A stretch of DNA of 32,852 nt. It comes from Aquirhabdus sp. GTDB lineage: Bacteria; Pseudomonadota; Gammaproteobacteria; Pseudomonadales; Moraxellaceae. The stretch covers positions 1-32,852 of the forward strand of contig JASLGO010000065.1 in the NCBI GenBank assembly GCA_030150135.1, read 5' to 3'. The first letter of the stretch is position 1. The number at the start of each line of letters is the position of its first letter. The notes beneath the pieces were generated by a model. The model had not been told where the DNA came from, did not search any database, and worked only from the letters and a program-made list of their open reading frames with translations. Positions 14,455 through 21,986 of this stretch are shown here, one piece after another. The position numbers and the translations under genes were made by a program.

Positions 14455-15223
14455 ATTTCACTCCAAATTTATCGTTTAACCATTTTTTGTGTTCTGCGTC
14501 AAAAATCGATGCTGCTTTGGCGCTTTTACCATTATCTAAAGTACAAAAGTAATCGTTACCATAACCAATATGACGAATAATAGAGTCTCCGTCAGCCCAT
14601 TCTGCAATAGCACTTTGGGTTTCTTTTGATTCGCTGTTATTCTGTGAAAGTCCTAAACCTTGATACCAAATTTCTCCATCTCTATTTGCACGCTTTAGTC
14701 TACTTAGTCCTAGTTCTCTCGCACAATTCTTGCCGATATGAACTCCAGTAGACGAACATTTTTCTGCAATAGCACATTCAACAACTGCCATCTTTGCTCT
14801 GTATGCAATTAATAGATCAATATCAGTAGACTCATAAATATCAAGGGTTGGAGGGACTATAAAATTGTCCCCTAAGTACATTTGACCTCGTAATCCTTTG
14901 ATTCCGAGATTAGTTAGAAGTTGAATTTTATGTAGATGGATTTCGTTAAGTTGAGGGGAGAGCATTGATGTTCCAAATGATATTGTTATTTCATTTTTGG
15001 ATTTATTAGAAGTTTTTGTAAGAACTTTCCTACTACCAAAGATATTTTCTCGATCAATTCTTCTTACACCTTCAAGAGTGATAAATGTGTCGCTGAAATA
15101 ACCTTTAATATCTCCTTTCTTAAGATTTTTAAGAATAGTTTCGTAATAAGTTTTATCTTCATTTTCTTCCAAATTAATCAGTTTGTTAAAAACATTTGTA
15201 TCAAAAGTAACTTTTAAAATCAT
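14417..15223 (-). CDS. PIN-domain-like protein
   Basis: 268 residues. It starts with a typical PIN strand, 'ILKVTFDTNVFNKLI' (Asp8, Asn10). Further acidic residues are spaced as in PIN nucleases: Glu51 in 'ITLEGVRR', Asp211 and Asp213 in 'AEWADGDSIIRHIG', and Asp224 and Asp230 in 'GNDYFCTLDNGKSAKA'. It is about twice the length of VapC toxins, with a middle insertion of about 120 residues, so it is not a simple VapC, and no antitoxin gene is adjacent. It probably cleaves RNA, or DNA. The ATG at 15223 has AAAGGA seven bases upstream and is preferred to the longer frame. Base composition looks more AT-rich than the flanking metabolic genes, suggesting transfer. Confidence 0.7.
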   Translation of the reverse strand: MILKVTFDTNVFNKLINLEENEDKTYYETILKNLKKGDIKGYFSDTFITLEGVRRIDRENIFGSRKVLTKTSNKSKNEITISFGTSMLSPQLNEIHLHKIQLLTNLGIKGLRGQMYLGDNFIVPPTLDIYESTDIDLLIAYRAKMAVVECAIAEKCSSTGVHIGKNCARELGLSRLKRANRDGEIWYQGLGLSQNNSESKETQSAIAEWADGDSIIRHIGYGNDYFCTLDNGKSAKAASIFDAEHKKWLNDKFGVKFIIPSDLANLLS

Positions 15224-15279
15224 GTTAATATCCTTTGTAATATTATTTGGAAAGTAGTTTATTAAAACCAAGCAATAAC

Positions 15280-15313
15280 GAAAATAAAAAGCCCCATCTT
15301 CCGACAGGGCTTC
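15280..15313 (-). terminator. Rho-independent terminator of the acyl-CoA dehydrogenase operon
   Basis: On the minus strand AAGCCC...GGGCTT, with inner pairs closing a GGAA loop, is followed by TTTTATTTT. It sits about 20 bases after the dehydrogenase stop. Confidence 0.8.
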
Positions 15314-15331
15314 CTTTCACCTCAATCTAAA

Positions 15332-16540
15332 TCACTTCAATTCAGAAGAAGACTTATTCAATAGGCGACGTGCCACGATGAGCAATTGGATTTGTTGTGT
15401 GCCTTCGAAGATGTCGAGAATCTTCGAATCACGTCCCCATTTTTCAAGTAGATCGACTTCGCTATAACCGACCGAACCACAGAGTTCGATACATTTCAGC
15501 GTCACTTCGTTGGCGGTGCGCCCAGCTTTCGCTTTTGCAATGGATGCCTCTTTGGAGTTGGGGATTTTGTTATCCGCTAGCCATGCTGCTTTCAAGGTCA
15601 GTAAGCGTGAGGCTTCCCATTCAGCTTCCAAACGATCCAGAGTCGCTTCGATATAAGACGCGTTGATCGGGAGGTTTGCATAGTCTTTTGACAAATGATC
15701 CTTGAGGATCTTACGTGTCAAATCCAGTGAAGCTTTGGCAATACCAACCGCCATTGCCGCAACCAAAGGACGTGTGTTGTCAAATGTCTGCATGACACCC
15801 GCAAACCCTTTTTGCACGTCTACTTCTGGTGAGCCAAGCAGATTTGCAGCAGGGACGCGACAGTCAATGAAGTTGATTGCAGCAGTATCAGAAGATTTGA
15901 TGCCGAGTTTGTGTTCGAGGCGTGCGATTTCCATGCCTGGAGTGCCATGCTCAACGACGAAGGATTTGATGGCTGCACGACCGACATTTTTGTCCAATGT
16001 CGCCCAGACAACAACTGCGCCTGCACGTTGACCTGATGTGACGAAGATTTTCTCACCATTCAGGATGTAGTCATCACCGTCTTTTACGGCTGTGGTGCGA
16101 ATTGCCGCAGAGTCAGAGCCCGTGCCAGGTTCAGTGATTGCCATTGCTGCCCATACACCATCAAAGCGCTTTAGCTGTTCCTCATTGGCAACTGCACCAA
16201 TAGCAGCATTGCCCAAGCCTTGACGTGGCATGCCTAAGCAGAAGCCCACATCGCCCCAGCAGAGTTCCATCACGCCAAGTGCGGTCGACATATTTGAGCC
16301 GTTTTTTACATCGCCACTCATTCCTTCCGCGGAAGGATTACCAGTTGCGCTGGTTGCGCCAGTGACGCTGTCGCCACCTGCATTCATGCCATCGAGTAGG
16401 GAAGCAAGCATATCCAGTTCTTTTGGATAGTCATGTTCACCTTTGTCATATTTACGTGAAATAGGACGGAAAACATTCACTGCAACTTGATGAGCTTGTT
16501 CAACGAGAACTGCAAATTTCTTTGGGGTTTCTAAATTCAT
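15332..16540 (-). CDS. Acyl-CoA dehydrogenase (catalytic type)
   Basis: 402 residues with the full acyl-CoA dehydrogenase fold. The FAD/substrate region is 'AMAITEPGTGSDSAAIRTTA' followed by 'YILNGEKIFVTSGQRAG'. The helix before the C-terminal domain has 'TFDNTRPLVAAMAVG', and the end has 'DILDIFEGTQQIQLLIVARR', where the Glu in FEGT is the position of the medium-chain-type catalytic base. It would oxidise an acyl-CoA to the 2-enoyl-CoA with electrons passed to ETF. A Gly/Ser/Thr-rich insertion at about residues 52-82 is unusual. Its AAGGAG site begins in the stop region of the upstream dehydrogenase gene, 12 bases away, so the two are co-translated. The chain length or substrate is unknown. 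Confidence 0.88.
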   Translation of the reverse strand: MNLETPKKFAVLVEQAHQVAVNVFRPISRKYDKGEHDYPKELDMLASLLDGMNAGGDSVTGATSATGNPSAEGMSGDVKNGSNMSTALGVMELCWGDVGFCLGMPRQGLGNAAIGAVANEEQLKRFDGVWAAMAITEPGTGSDSAAIRTTAVKDGDDYILNGEKIFVTSGQRAGAVVVWATLDKNVGRAAIKSFVVEHGTPGMEIARLEHKLGIKSSDTAAINFIDCRVPAANLLGSPEVDVQKGFAGVMQTFDNTRPLVAAMAVGIAKASLDLTRKILKDHLSKDYANLPINASYIEATLDRLEAEWEASRLLTLKAAWLADNKIPNSKEASIAKAKAGRTANEVTLKCIELCGSVGYSEVDLLEKWGRDSKILDIFEGTQQIQLLIVARRLLNKSSSELK

Positions 16541-16552
16541 TTGGCTAACTCC

Positions 16553-17872
16553 TTATAGACTAATGGCATTTTGGGTGATTGCAACACTGCGCAAATCACG
16601 ATACCAACGCTCAACAGGATGCTCTTTGGTAAAGCCATGACCACCTAGAATTTGAACGCCATCCGTGCCGATCTTCATCGCTTTTTCAGCACATAGGATA
16701 CGAGCCAGATGTGCTTCACGATGGAAAGGTTTGCCAGCTTCAGCGAGTGAACATGCACTCCATGTCAATAAACGCATGGCGTCTACTTCAATCGCCATAT
16801 CTGCGATCATGAAAGCAACGCCTTGACGGTGGCTAATTGGCTCACCAAATGCTTCGCGTTCATTGGCATATACAGTCACGTAGTCGAGGACGGCTTGTGC
16901 TGTACCAACCGCAGTTGCACAAGATGCTAATGCGCCTAAATCTAAGAACTCGCGATAGTTGGCTTCAGTGAGGAGGTTTTCTTTCGGTGTATACACATTT
17001 TCGAAATGGAGGCGAGCCGTTTTCGCGGCTTTTAGACCCATTGCTGGCTCTTCGGAAAGAGTTAAGCCTGTTAATCCACTTTCAACAATAAATAATGCAG
17101 GTTTGCCGTCCAGTTGTGCAGAGACGATGAATAGTTCACTATCCGCAGCAAGCAGAACTAATGATTTTTCGCCATTCAACACATAGTTGCTGCCTACTAA
17201 TGTTGCTGTTGTTTTTAGATTGTTCGGATCAAATACAGCAACAGGTTCATTGCATGCCAGTGAAGCAATCGTCGGTTTTGCTTCATCAATAAATGCAGGT
17301 AAATATTGTTGTTGCTGTGAGGCTGTACCAAAGCGGGTCAAAACATTTGCAACGCTGACTGGTGCATAGATTGCAGCAGCAAGAGAAAAGTCACCATGCC
17401 CTAAATCTTCCAGTGCGAGCATTTGCGTGACCAAACTGTCTTCGGTCGCTGCACCGCCCAATGCTTCTGGAATGGCGTAATACATTAAGCCCAACTCGGC
17501 AGCCTGTGCTTGAAGTTCTGCTGGAATTGCATGTGATCCATCTGCATTGTGTGCGGCTGGACGCAAGACTTCTTTAGCAAAACGTGACAATGAATCACGC
17601 GTCATTTGCTGTTCATCTGACAATGTCAGATCAAATAAGTTATTACGTTTTTGACTCGGTAGACGTGTTGCTGCATTGGATGTTGGTTTTTTAGAAAATA
17701 CACGTGCGGCTTTGGTTGCGATTTGAAAGCCTGTTTTAGATCCCTGATACAGCATATTTTCAATCGGTTTGCGGATTTTTAAGCGATCTGCAACGTCGCT
17801 AGAGGCGAACTGGGTCAACATGCGTAAGCCGATGCCTTGCAAATTGCCCATTAAAGTATCTTGAGTATGCAT
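16553..17872 (-). CDS. Acyl-CoA dehydrogenase-like protein lacking the usual catalytic Glu
   Basis: 439 residues. About 75 extra N-terminal residues precede the dehydrogenase fold, which begins at 'FDLTLSDEQQMTRDSLSRFA'. The beta domain contains 'YVLNGEKSLVLLAADSELFI', and the C-terminal domain 'VGTAQAVLDYVTVYANEREA' and 'QILGGHGFTKEHPVERWYRD'. The protein stops at 'VAITQNAISL', where active enzymes have the YEGT/FEGT glutamate, and the alternative isovaleryl-type Glu position appears to be Gly ('FLDLGALASCA'). It may therefore be the non-catalytic partner of the next gene in an alpha2-beta2 enzyme, as known for paired FadE proteins of sterol degradation. Co-translation supports a complex. 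The assignment to the family is firm; the partner role is inferred. Confidence 0.82.
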   Translation of the reverse strand: MHTQDTLMGNLQGIGLRMLTQFASSDVADRLKIRKPIENMLYQGSKTGFQIATKAARVFSKKPTSNAATRLPSQKRNNLFDLTLSDEQQMTRDSLSRFAKEVLRPAAHNADGSHAIPAELQAQAAELGLMYYAIPEALGGAATEDSLVTQMLALEDLGHGDFSLAAAIYAPVSVANVLTRFGTASQQQQYLPAFIDEAKPTIASLACNEPVAVFDPNNLKTTATLVGSNYVLNGEKSLVLLAADSELFIVSAQLDGKPALFIVESGLTGLTLSEEPAMGLKAAKTARLHFENVYTPKENLLTEANYREFLDLGALASCATAVGTAQAVLDYVTVYANEREAFGEPISHRQGVAFMIADMAIEVDAMRLLTWSACSLAEAGKPFHREAHLARILCAEKAMKIGTDGVQILGGHGFTKEHPVERWYRDLRSVAITQNAISL

Positions 17873-18027
17873 TGAAGTAATTCCATTTTGGATAAGTCAC
17901 AGTTCGATACTGTCACGAAAAAATACCATTCCCTATGGCAAGTCTTATTCGATTGTTGTCAGAAAGGTCAATAAATAACTTTCTGTTAAGCCGCTATCTA
18001 TAACATGATTATGCTGAATACTAAATA

Positions 18028-18061
18028 TCAAAAAGCCCCATGTTGCTTGAACATGAGGCTG
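18028..18061 (-). terminator. Rho-independent terminator after the flavin monooxygenase gene
   Basis: On the minus strand AGCCTCATGTT / AACATGGGGCT (one G-T pair) with a CAAGC loop is followed by TTTTT. It separates the monooxygenase transcript from the dehydrogenase pair, which must then use a promoter within 17873-18027. Confidence 0.85.
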
Positions 18062-18081
18062 ATTTGAATAAATATAAAGTT

Positions 18082-18151
18082 CACTGAGCCTGTCGAAGTG
18101 ATTTCCGTCTGATACTCTGCATGAATGCCACGCATTTCGACAGGCTCAATG
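18082..18151. repeat. REP-type inverted pair (GAGCCTGTCGAA family)
   Basis: CACTGAGCCTGTCGAAGTG (18082-18100) and the inverted near-copy CATTTCGACAGGCTCAATG (18133-18151) enclose 32 bases. The core TGAGCCTGTCGAA is a widely dispersed extragenic palindrome type. It lies between the monooxygenase stop and its terminator. Confidence 0.7.
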
Positions 18152-18164
18152 TGCTATCCAGTTT

Positions 18165-19724
18165 TTAAACAGGCGTCGCTGTGTAGTCTTTCAAATCAAA
18201 TGATTTCATTTGATTACTGTATTGCGTTGCAAAACCTGGATACATGGTCGAATTGAAGCCATCTTCGGTCAGATACCAGCTCTTACAACCTGAGTTCCAA
18301 TTGGTCTTAGACAGACGCTTTTGAATCTCTTTGTTGTACTGAGCTTGAACGCCTGCTTTGACATCGAGCATCTTAATCTTACTGTTCACAATAGTTTTGA
18401 TGGCTCGAACGGCATAGTCAATTTGTGATTCCATATAGACCAGCGCTGAGTTGTGTCCTGGCCCTGAATTTGGACCAAACGTGAAGAACAAATTCGGGAA
18501 ACCCGACACGTTAATGCTCTTATACGCTTTCGCGCCTCGAGACCATTCTTCATCCAGACTGCGACCATTTAAACCTGTAATTGGGAATGGCGATCCTGAT
18601 TTACTGACATCAAAGCCTGTAGCAAATACGATGCAATCTACAGCATGCTCCACACCTTCCATGGTCTGTACGCCATTTTCGGTGACTTTTACGATTGGCC
18701 AAGTGATGAGTTTGCAGTTTGGTTGTTGCAGAGCAGGGTAGTAGTCATTTGAGACTAATACGCGCTTACAACCAATTTTGAAATCTGGGGTTAATTGACG
18801 GCGTAACCATGCGTCTTTGACTTGACGATTTAAGTGGCTTTTTGCCAATTGCTCTGCAACTTTGGTCAACGGTGAGCTCCATATCACTGCCAATGCCATC
18901 GACTCATGAGTCCAATACAATGCGCGACGCATCGCAGTTTGGGCAGCAGGGAGTTTACGGAAAATAGCTTTATTCCATTCAGGTGTCTTGTAGTCAGGGC
19001 GCGGAGTCACCCAGCCAGGTGTGCGCTGAAATACTTTAACGAAATCAGCAGTTTTGACCAGTTCAGGAATGATTTGAATCGCACTTGCACCAGTACCGAT
19101 GACAGCAACACGTTTGCCTTTTATATCATAGTCATGATCCCAATTTGCACTGTGGATTTTTTTACCTTTGAAGTTTTCGATACCATCAATTTTTGGAAAG
19201 CTAAAGTTCGACAGTGGACCTTGGGCTGCGATGACTGTACGCGCGTGATAAAAATTGCCATCACTGAGGCTAACTGTCCACAAACCAGTTGCTTCATCGA
19301 AACTTAAACTGGAAACATTCTGATTAAAACGAATCAATTCACCGAGGTTAAAGTTGCTGACGAGGTGATTAATATAATCTAGGATTTCATTGCTTCCAGA
19401 AAAGCCACGAGACCAGTTCGGGTTTTGTGCAAATGAATACGAATATAGATTTGATGGAATATCACATGCCGCACCAGGATAGTTGTTGTCGCGCCATGTT
19501 CCACCAACTTTTGTGCCACGCTCTAGAATAACGAAGTCATTCAAGCCAGCTTGTTTCAAGCGAATGGCACTGCCAAGACCAGCAAAGCCTGCACCAATGA
19601 TCAGCGTGTTGACGGTTGCGATGGGTTGAGTTGGTGTGGTTGCTGCTTTTGTACGTGTGGTTCTACGTGGCTTGACTGGCGTATTTTCAGCGGTTGGTGC
19701 TGTTATATTAGCTTGTGAAGTCAT
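18165..19724 (-). CDS. Baeyer-Villiger-type flavin-containing monooxygenase
   Basis: 519 residues. An unusual Thr/Pro/Arg-rich N-terminal tail (about 1-36) precedes the FAD-binding GAGFAG (44-49), then 'GGTWRDNNYPGAACD'. The Baeyer-Villiger fingerprint FxGxxxHxxxW is complete as 'FKGKKIHSANWD' (185-196), and the NADPH site is 'IGTGASAIQIIPEL' (Gly210, Gly212). The C-terminal part has 'CIVFATGFDV', typical of the family. It should insert oxygen into a ketone or hydroxylate a hydrophobic substrate using NADPH and O2. It is less like AlmA, whose sequence around the FAD site differs. The ribosome-binding site is weak. It lies downstream of the ferritin-like gene on the same strand, with REP repeats in the 145-base gap. 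Confidence 0.88.
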   Translation of the reverse strand: MTSQANITAPTAENTPVKPRRTTRTKAATTPTQPIATVNTLIIGAGFAGLGSAIRLKQAGLNDFVILERGTKVGGTWRDNNYPGAACDIPSNLYSYSFAQNPNWSRGFSGSNEILDYINHLVSNFNLGELIRFNQNVSSLSFDEATGLWTVSLSDGNFYHARTVIAAQGPLSNFSFPKIDGIENFKGKKIHSANWDHDYDIKGKRVAVIGTGASAIQIIPELVKTADFVKVFQRTPGWVTPRPDYKTPEWNKAIFRKLPAAQTAMRRALYWTHESMALAVIWSSPLTKVAEQLAKSHLNRQVKDAWLRRQLTPDFKIGCKRVLVSNDYYPALQQPNCKLITWPIVKVTENGVQTMEGVEHAVDCIVFATGFDVSKSGSPFPITGLNGRSLDEEWSRGAKAYKSINVSGFPNLFFTFGPNSGPGHNSALVYMESQIDYAVRAIKTIVNSKIKMLDVKAGVQAQYNKEIQKRLSKTNWNSGCKSWYLTEDGFNSTMYPGFATQYSNQMKSFDLKDYTATPV

Positions 19725-19764
19725 GATGGTACTCAGAATTTGAAATAGGGAATGTGTCTTATTA

Positions 19765-19843
19765 GCTCATTGAGCGGAGTCGAAATGTGCGTTCTCTGAA
19801 CGAGTCGAGGTGTATATGTTCACTTCGACTCCGCTCAGTGAAC
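19765..19843. repeat. Three-copy REP-type repeat (GAGCGGAGTCGAA family)
   Basis: Copy 1, CATTGAGCGGAGTCGAAATG, and a degenerate copy 2 near 19791-19812 point the same way. Copy 3, CACTTCGACTCCGCTCAGTGAAC (19821-19843), is inverted. The element fills the gap between the ferritin-like and monooxygenase genes and may shape the mRNA. Confidence 0.7.
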
Positions 19844-19869
19844 TTCACTTTTGGGAGAGTGAGGGGGCG

Positions 19870-20811
19870 TTAATGAACCGCGACAGGCTCATAGGTCAGC
19901 TCTTTCACCCAACTTGGCATTTCAGGCATGCTGCTTTGAGGCAACATATCAGTTGCTCTGACCATTGCATCGACAGGCGTGTGGTAGATTCTGTTTTTGC
20001 GGTTGACAACCATGCGACCATTCCAGCTAATGATCTGGAACCAAGGATTGCGGCGACCTTCGGCTGTACGTCCTGCGATTTTTTCGAATTTCTTCATCGC
20101 GTTATATAATTTTTCTTCAGGCAACCCCATTTTCACAACGTTATCGCGCATTTTGTTCAAGAGTGGTAGATAAGATGCAATCCCTAGAATCAAACGTGGA
20201 TCAATAATGCGCGCTGCCATCTTGGACAGTTCGATCATAGTTTTGTTGTAGCCTTGCGCTTCCATCACCGAGAAACCAACGCCTAAGTGGCGTGATTCAT
20301 CGTCATTAATCAAATCAAATGCTCTGTGACAGATTGGATCTTCTACAGTTTCCAATAAGAAGGTACAGAGTGCACCATCTAGCGCAACTTCAAGCATCGG
20401 AATCACTGCACCGAGCACGTAAAACGGCATTTTGTCGGCGTATGTATCGAGCCATTTAATGGTTAAACGAAGATTCTTGTTTGGTTCTGGAATTGAGCCA
20501 TCTTCAGGTAACATGCCCCAGCGTTTCATGAGTGCCATTTCAGCATTGGCATGACGTTGTTCTTCGGCATGGAAGTGGCTATACATTTGTTTAAGTGTTT
20601 CAGTCGGCGCTTTTTTTGACATCGCAGAAAATGCACGTGCGCCAATATGTTCAATCCACATCAGATCAGCCATGAATGGTTTGAGTTTTGCATAAAGTTC
20701 TGGATTACCTGTGACCAGTTCTGCTCCCGGCGCATTCCAGTCAATATCAGCAAGTGACCATTGCGTTTTTTTGACTTTGGCAAGCATTTTGTCGAGATCA
20801 ATAGAAGCCAT
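19870..20811 (-). CDS. Ferritin-like di-iron carboxylate protein
   Basis: 313 residues, all-helical. Six possible iron ligands occur in the canonical order: Glu54 ('MWIEHIG'), Glu84 and His87 ('HAEEQRHANAE'), Glu141 ('IPMLEVALDG'), and Glu172 and His175 ('DDESRHLG'). This is the E...EXXH...E...EXXH pattern of di-iron oxygenases, oxidases and desaturase relatives. The C-terminal 60 residues are basic and without a known domain. An oxidative role on a lipid-like substrate is likely given the neighbouring monooxygenase and acyl-CoA dehydrogenases, but the reaction is unknown. The ATG at 20811 is chosen because GGAG lies six bases before it; the upstream ATG at 20823 overlaps that site. It is divergent from the TetR gene. 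Confidence 0.8.
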   Translation of the reverse strand: MASIDLDKMLAKVKKTQWSLADIDWNAPGAELVTGNPELYAKLKPFMADLMWIEHIGARAFSAMSKKAPTETLKQMYSHFHAEEQRHANAEMALMKRWGMLPEDGSIPEPNKNLRLTIKWLDTYADKMPFYVLGAVIPMLEVALDGALCTFLLETVEDPICHRAFDLINDDESRHLGVGFSVMEAQGYNKTMIELSKMAARIIDPRLILGIASYLPLLNKMRDNVVKMGLPEEKLYNAMKKFEKIAGRTAEGRRNPWFQIISWNGRMVVNRKNRIYHTPVDAMVRATDMLPQSSMPEMPSWVKELTYEPVAVH

Positions 20812-20855
20812 GATGTTCTCCATGAAGCACATTTAAAAAGGGGGATTTATGACAA

Positions 20856-21013
20856 TGACCTAGATGGAATAAGCCTGAACGTAGATAGCGCTTCATGCGC
20901 TTGTAACAATAATTGAGGCATTTTGAGTGACACTATTTCTTGAAAATCACTTTTTGAAATAGCGAATTTACTCATTTAGGTCATGGATAAGATCAATCAT
21001 GCAATTGACCTAA
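20856..21013. promoter_or_regulatory. Candidate TetR operators between the ferritin-like and TetR genes
   Basis: TTAGGTCA (20976-20983) and the exact inverse TGACCTAA (21006-21013) form a long-spaced palindrome. A third copy TGACCTA lies at 20856-20862, just before the ferritin-like start. A separate palindrome ATCCGA-N8-TCGGAT (21035-21054) lies 15 bases before the TetR ATG and could be an alternative operator. All are by-eye matches. Confidence 0.5.
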
Positions 21014-21069
21014 TTTACGCTTTGAATCAGAATAATCCGACTATCTGTTCGGATACAAGTCGGTAAATT

Positions 21070-21675
21070 ATGGTCAGAAAACCTACTCAGCAGCGCGCGA
21101 AAGTTACCGTAGATACCATCATTCAAGCGGGATTTATTGCGGTTGCAAAAAGCGGGATGCGAGATGCAACAACACGCCAAATTGCTGAAATATCAGGAAT
21201 TGGTGTGGGGTCTCTTTATGAGTATTTTAAAAATAAAGAAGCGATCTATGAGGCGATGAATCAACGCTTTGTTGATGACATTGTTTTGATGCTGCGTCGG
21301 CTAACACCTGAGCTTGTTCGGTTAAATTTGCAGGATTTGGTGGAGCTGTTACTGAGGAATTTCGGCGATTTACTGCAAAGAGATAACGCAGTTTATTTGA
21401 AATATGTGCGTTATTCGCGTTATTCACCACAAATTGAAAGTGCATTGATGGAAATGGCGATGCACTATGTGATGAATAATCCTAAGTATTTACGCCTGAG
21501 CAACATGCCGACGATTACTTATATTTGTATTAATGGTGGGATTTATAGCATTGTTCGCCACTTGAGTTCGCCACCACCAAATGTGTCGTATGAGGATATG
21601 GTTCACGGTTTAGCACGAATGACGACGAGTTATGTGGATGCCGAGCTTGCAAGGCTGCCGCAATTTCCTGAGTGA
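21070..21675 (+). CDS. TetR/AcrR-family transcriptional regulator
   Basis: 201 residues. The N-terminal DNA-binding domain is typical: 'QQRAKVTVDTIIQAGFIAVA', then 'TTRQIAEISGIGVGSLYEYF' (recognition helix) and 'KNKEAIYEAM'. The rest is a helical ligand-binding and dimerisation domain without a family-specific motif that I recognise. TetR proteins usually repress a divergent gene until a ligand binds, so the ferritin-like gene and perhaps the monooxygenase are the likely targets. The ribosome-binding site is weak. A REP-type repeat follows ten bases after the stop. Confidence 0.9.
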   Translation: MVRKPTQQRAKVTVDTIIQAGFIAVAKSGMRDATTRQIAEISGIGVGSLYEYFKNKEAIYEAMNQRFVDDIVLMLRRLTPELVRLNLQDLVELLLRNFGDLLQRDNAVYLKYVRYSRYSPQIESALMEMAMHYVMNNPKYLRLSNMPTITYICINGGIYSIVRHLSSPPPNVSYEDMVHGLARMTTSYVDAELARLPQFPE

Positions 21676-21684
21676 TTTTTTGGT

Positions 21685-21750
21685 GTAGGCTGGGGTTCAC
21701 CCCAGCGCTGTATTTGATTGGTGAATAGCTGGGGCAAGCCCGCAGCCTAC
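21685..21750. repeat. Composite palindromic repeat (GTAGGCTGGGG type)
   Basis: The outer arms are GTAGGCTG / CAGCCTAC. Inside lie the perfect hairpin GCTGGGG-TTCA-CCCCAGC (21689-21706) and a second hairpin GCTGGGG-CAAG-CCCGCAGC. It separates the convergent TetR and small membrane genes and may end both transcripts. It resembles dispersed REP/BIME units. Confidence 0.7.
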
Positions 21751-21969
21751 GTATTTCTACTCTGAAGCAAATTAACAACCCAGTTTATGAGTGCTAAAAA
21801 CCAAAGAAAAGCAAAAGTCACAACTCCGATTTCAAAGATTCGTTCCGAATTAAGATAAATCCCCATCATTAGGACTGGTACAGAAATAAAGACAATTGCT
21901 AAAAAAATTATCAAATGTCGTCCATAAGCAGGCTTATTTTTTTTTCGTTGAATTTAAGTGGGAATTCAT
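21747..21969 (-). pseudogene. Small two-helix membrane protein gene with frameshift at an A9 tract
   Basis: From ATG 21969 the frame reads 'MNSHLNSTKKK' and stops directly after nine A (21937-21945 on the plus strand). If the tract is read as eight A, or if the ribosome or polymerase slips by one, the frame stays open for 73 residues. It then continues 'NKPAYGRHLIIFLAIVFISV', a loop with 'YLNSERIFEIG', and a second helix 'VVTFAFLWFLALINWVVNLL', ending at TAG 21747-21749. The two clean membrane helices argue for a genuine gene. It begins 17 bases after the stop of the 21987 gene, with AGAGG upstream. It may be a pseudogene, a slippage-controlled gene, or a homopolymer sequencing error. The stop lies within the palindromic repeat. 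Confidence 0.6.
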
Positions 21970-21986
21970 CGTTTATCTTATACCTC

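Noticed and set aside
13225..15223. A toxin-antitoxin reading of the PLD/PIN pair
   Set aside because: The genes converge instead of forming an operon, both proteins are too large, and no small antitoxin ORF with a start signal was found next to the PIN gene.
18165..19724. Identification of the flavin monooxygenase as AlmA (long-chain alkane monooxygenase)
   Set aside because: The N-terminal tail and the sequence around the FAD site differ from what I recall of AlmA; only the wider Baeyer-Villiger family is supported.
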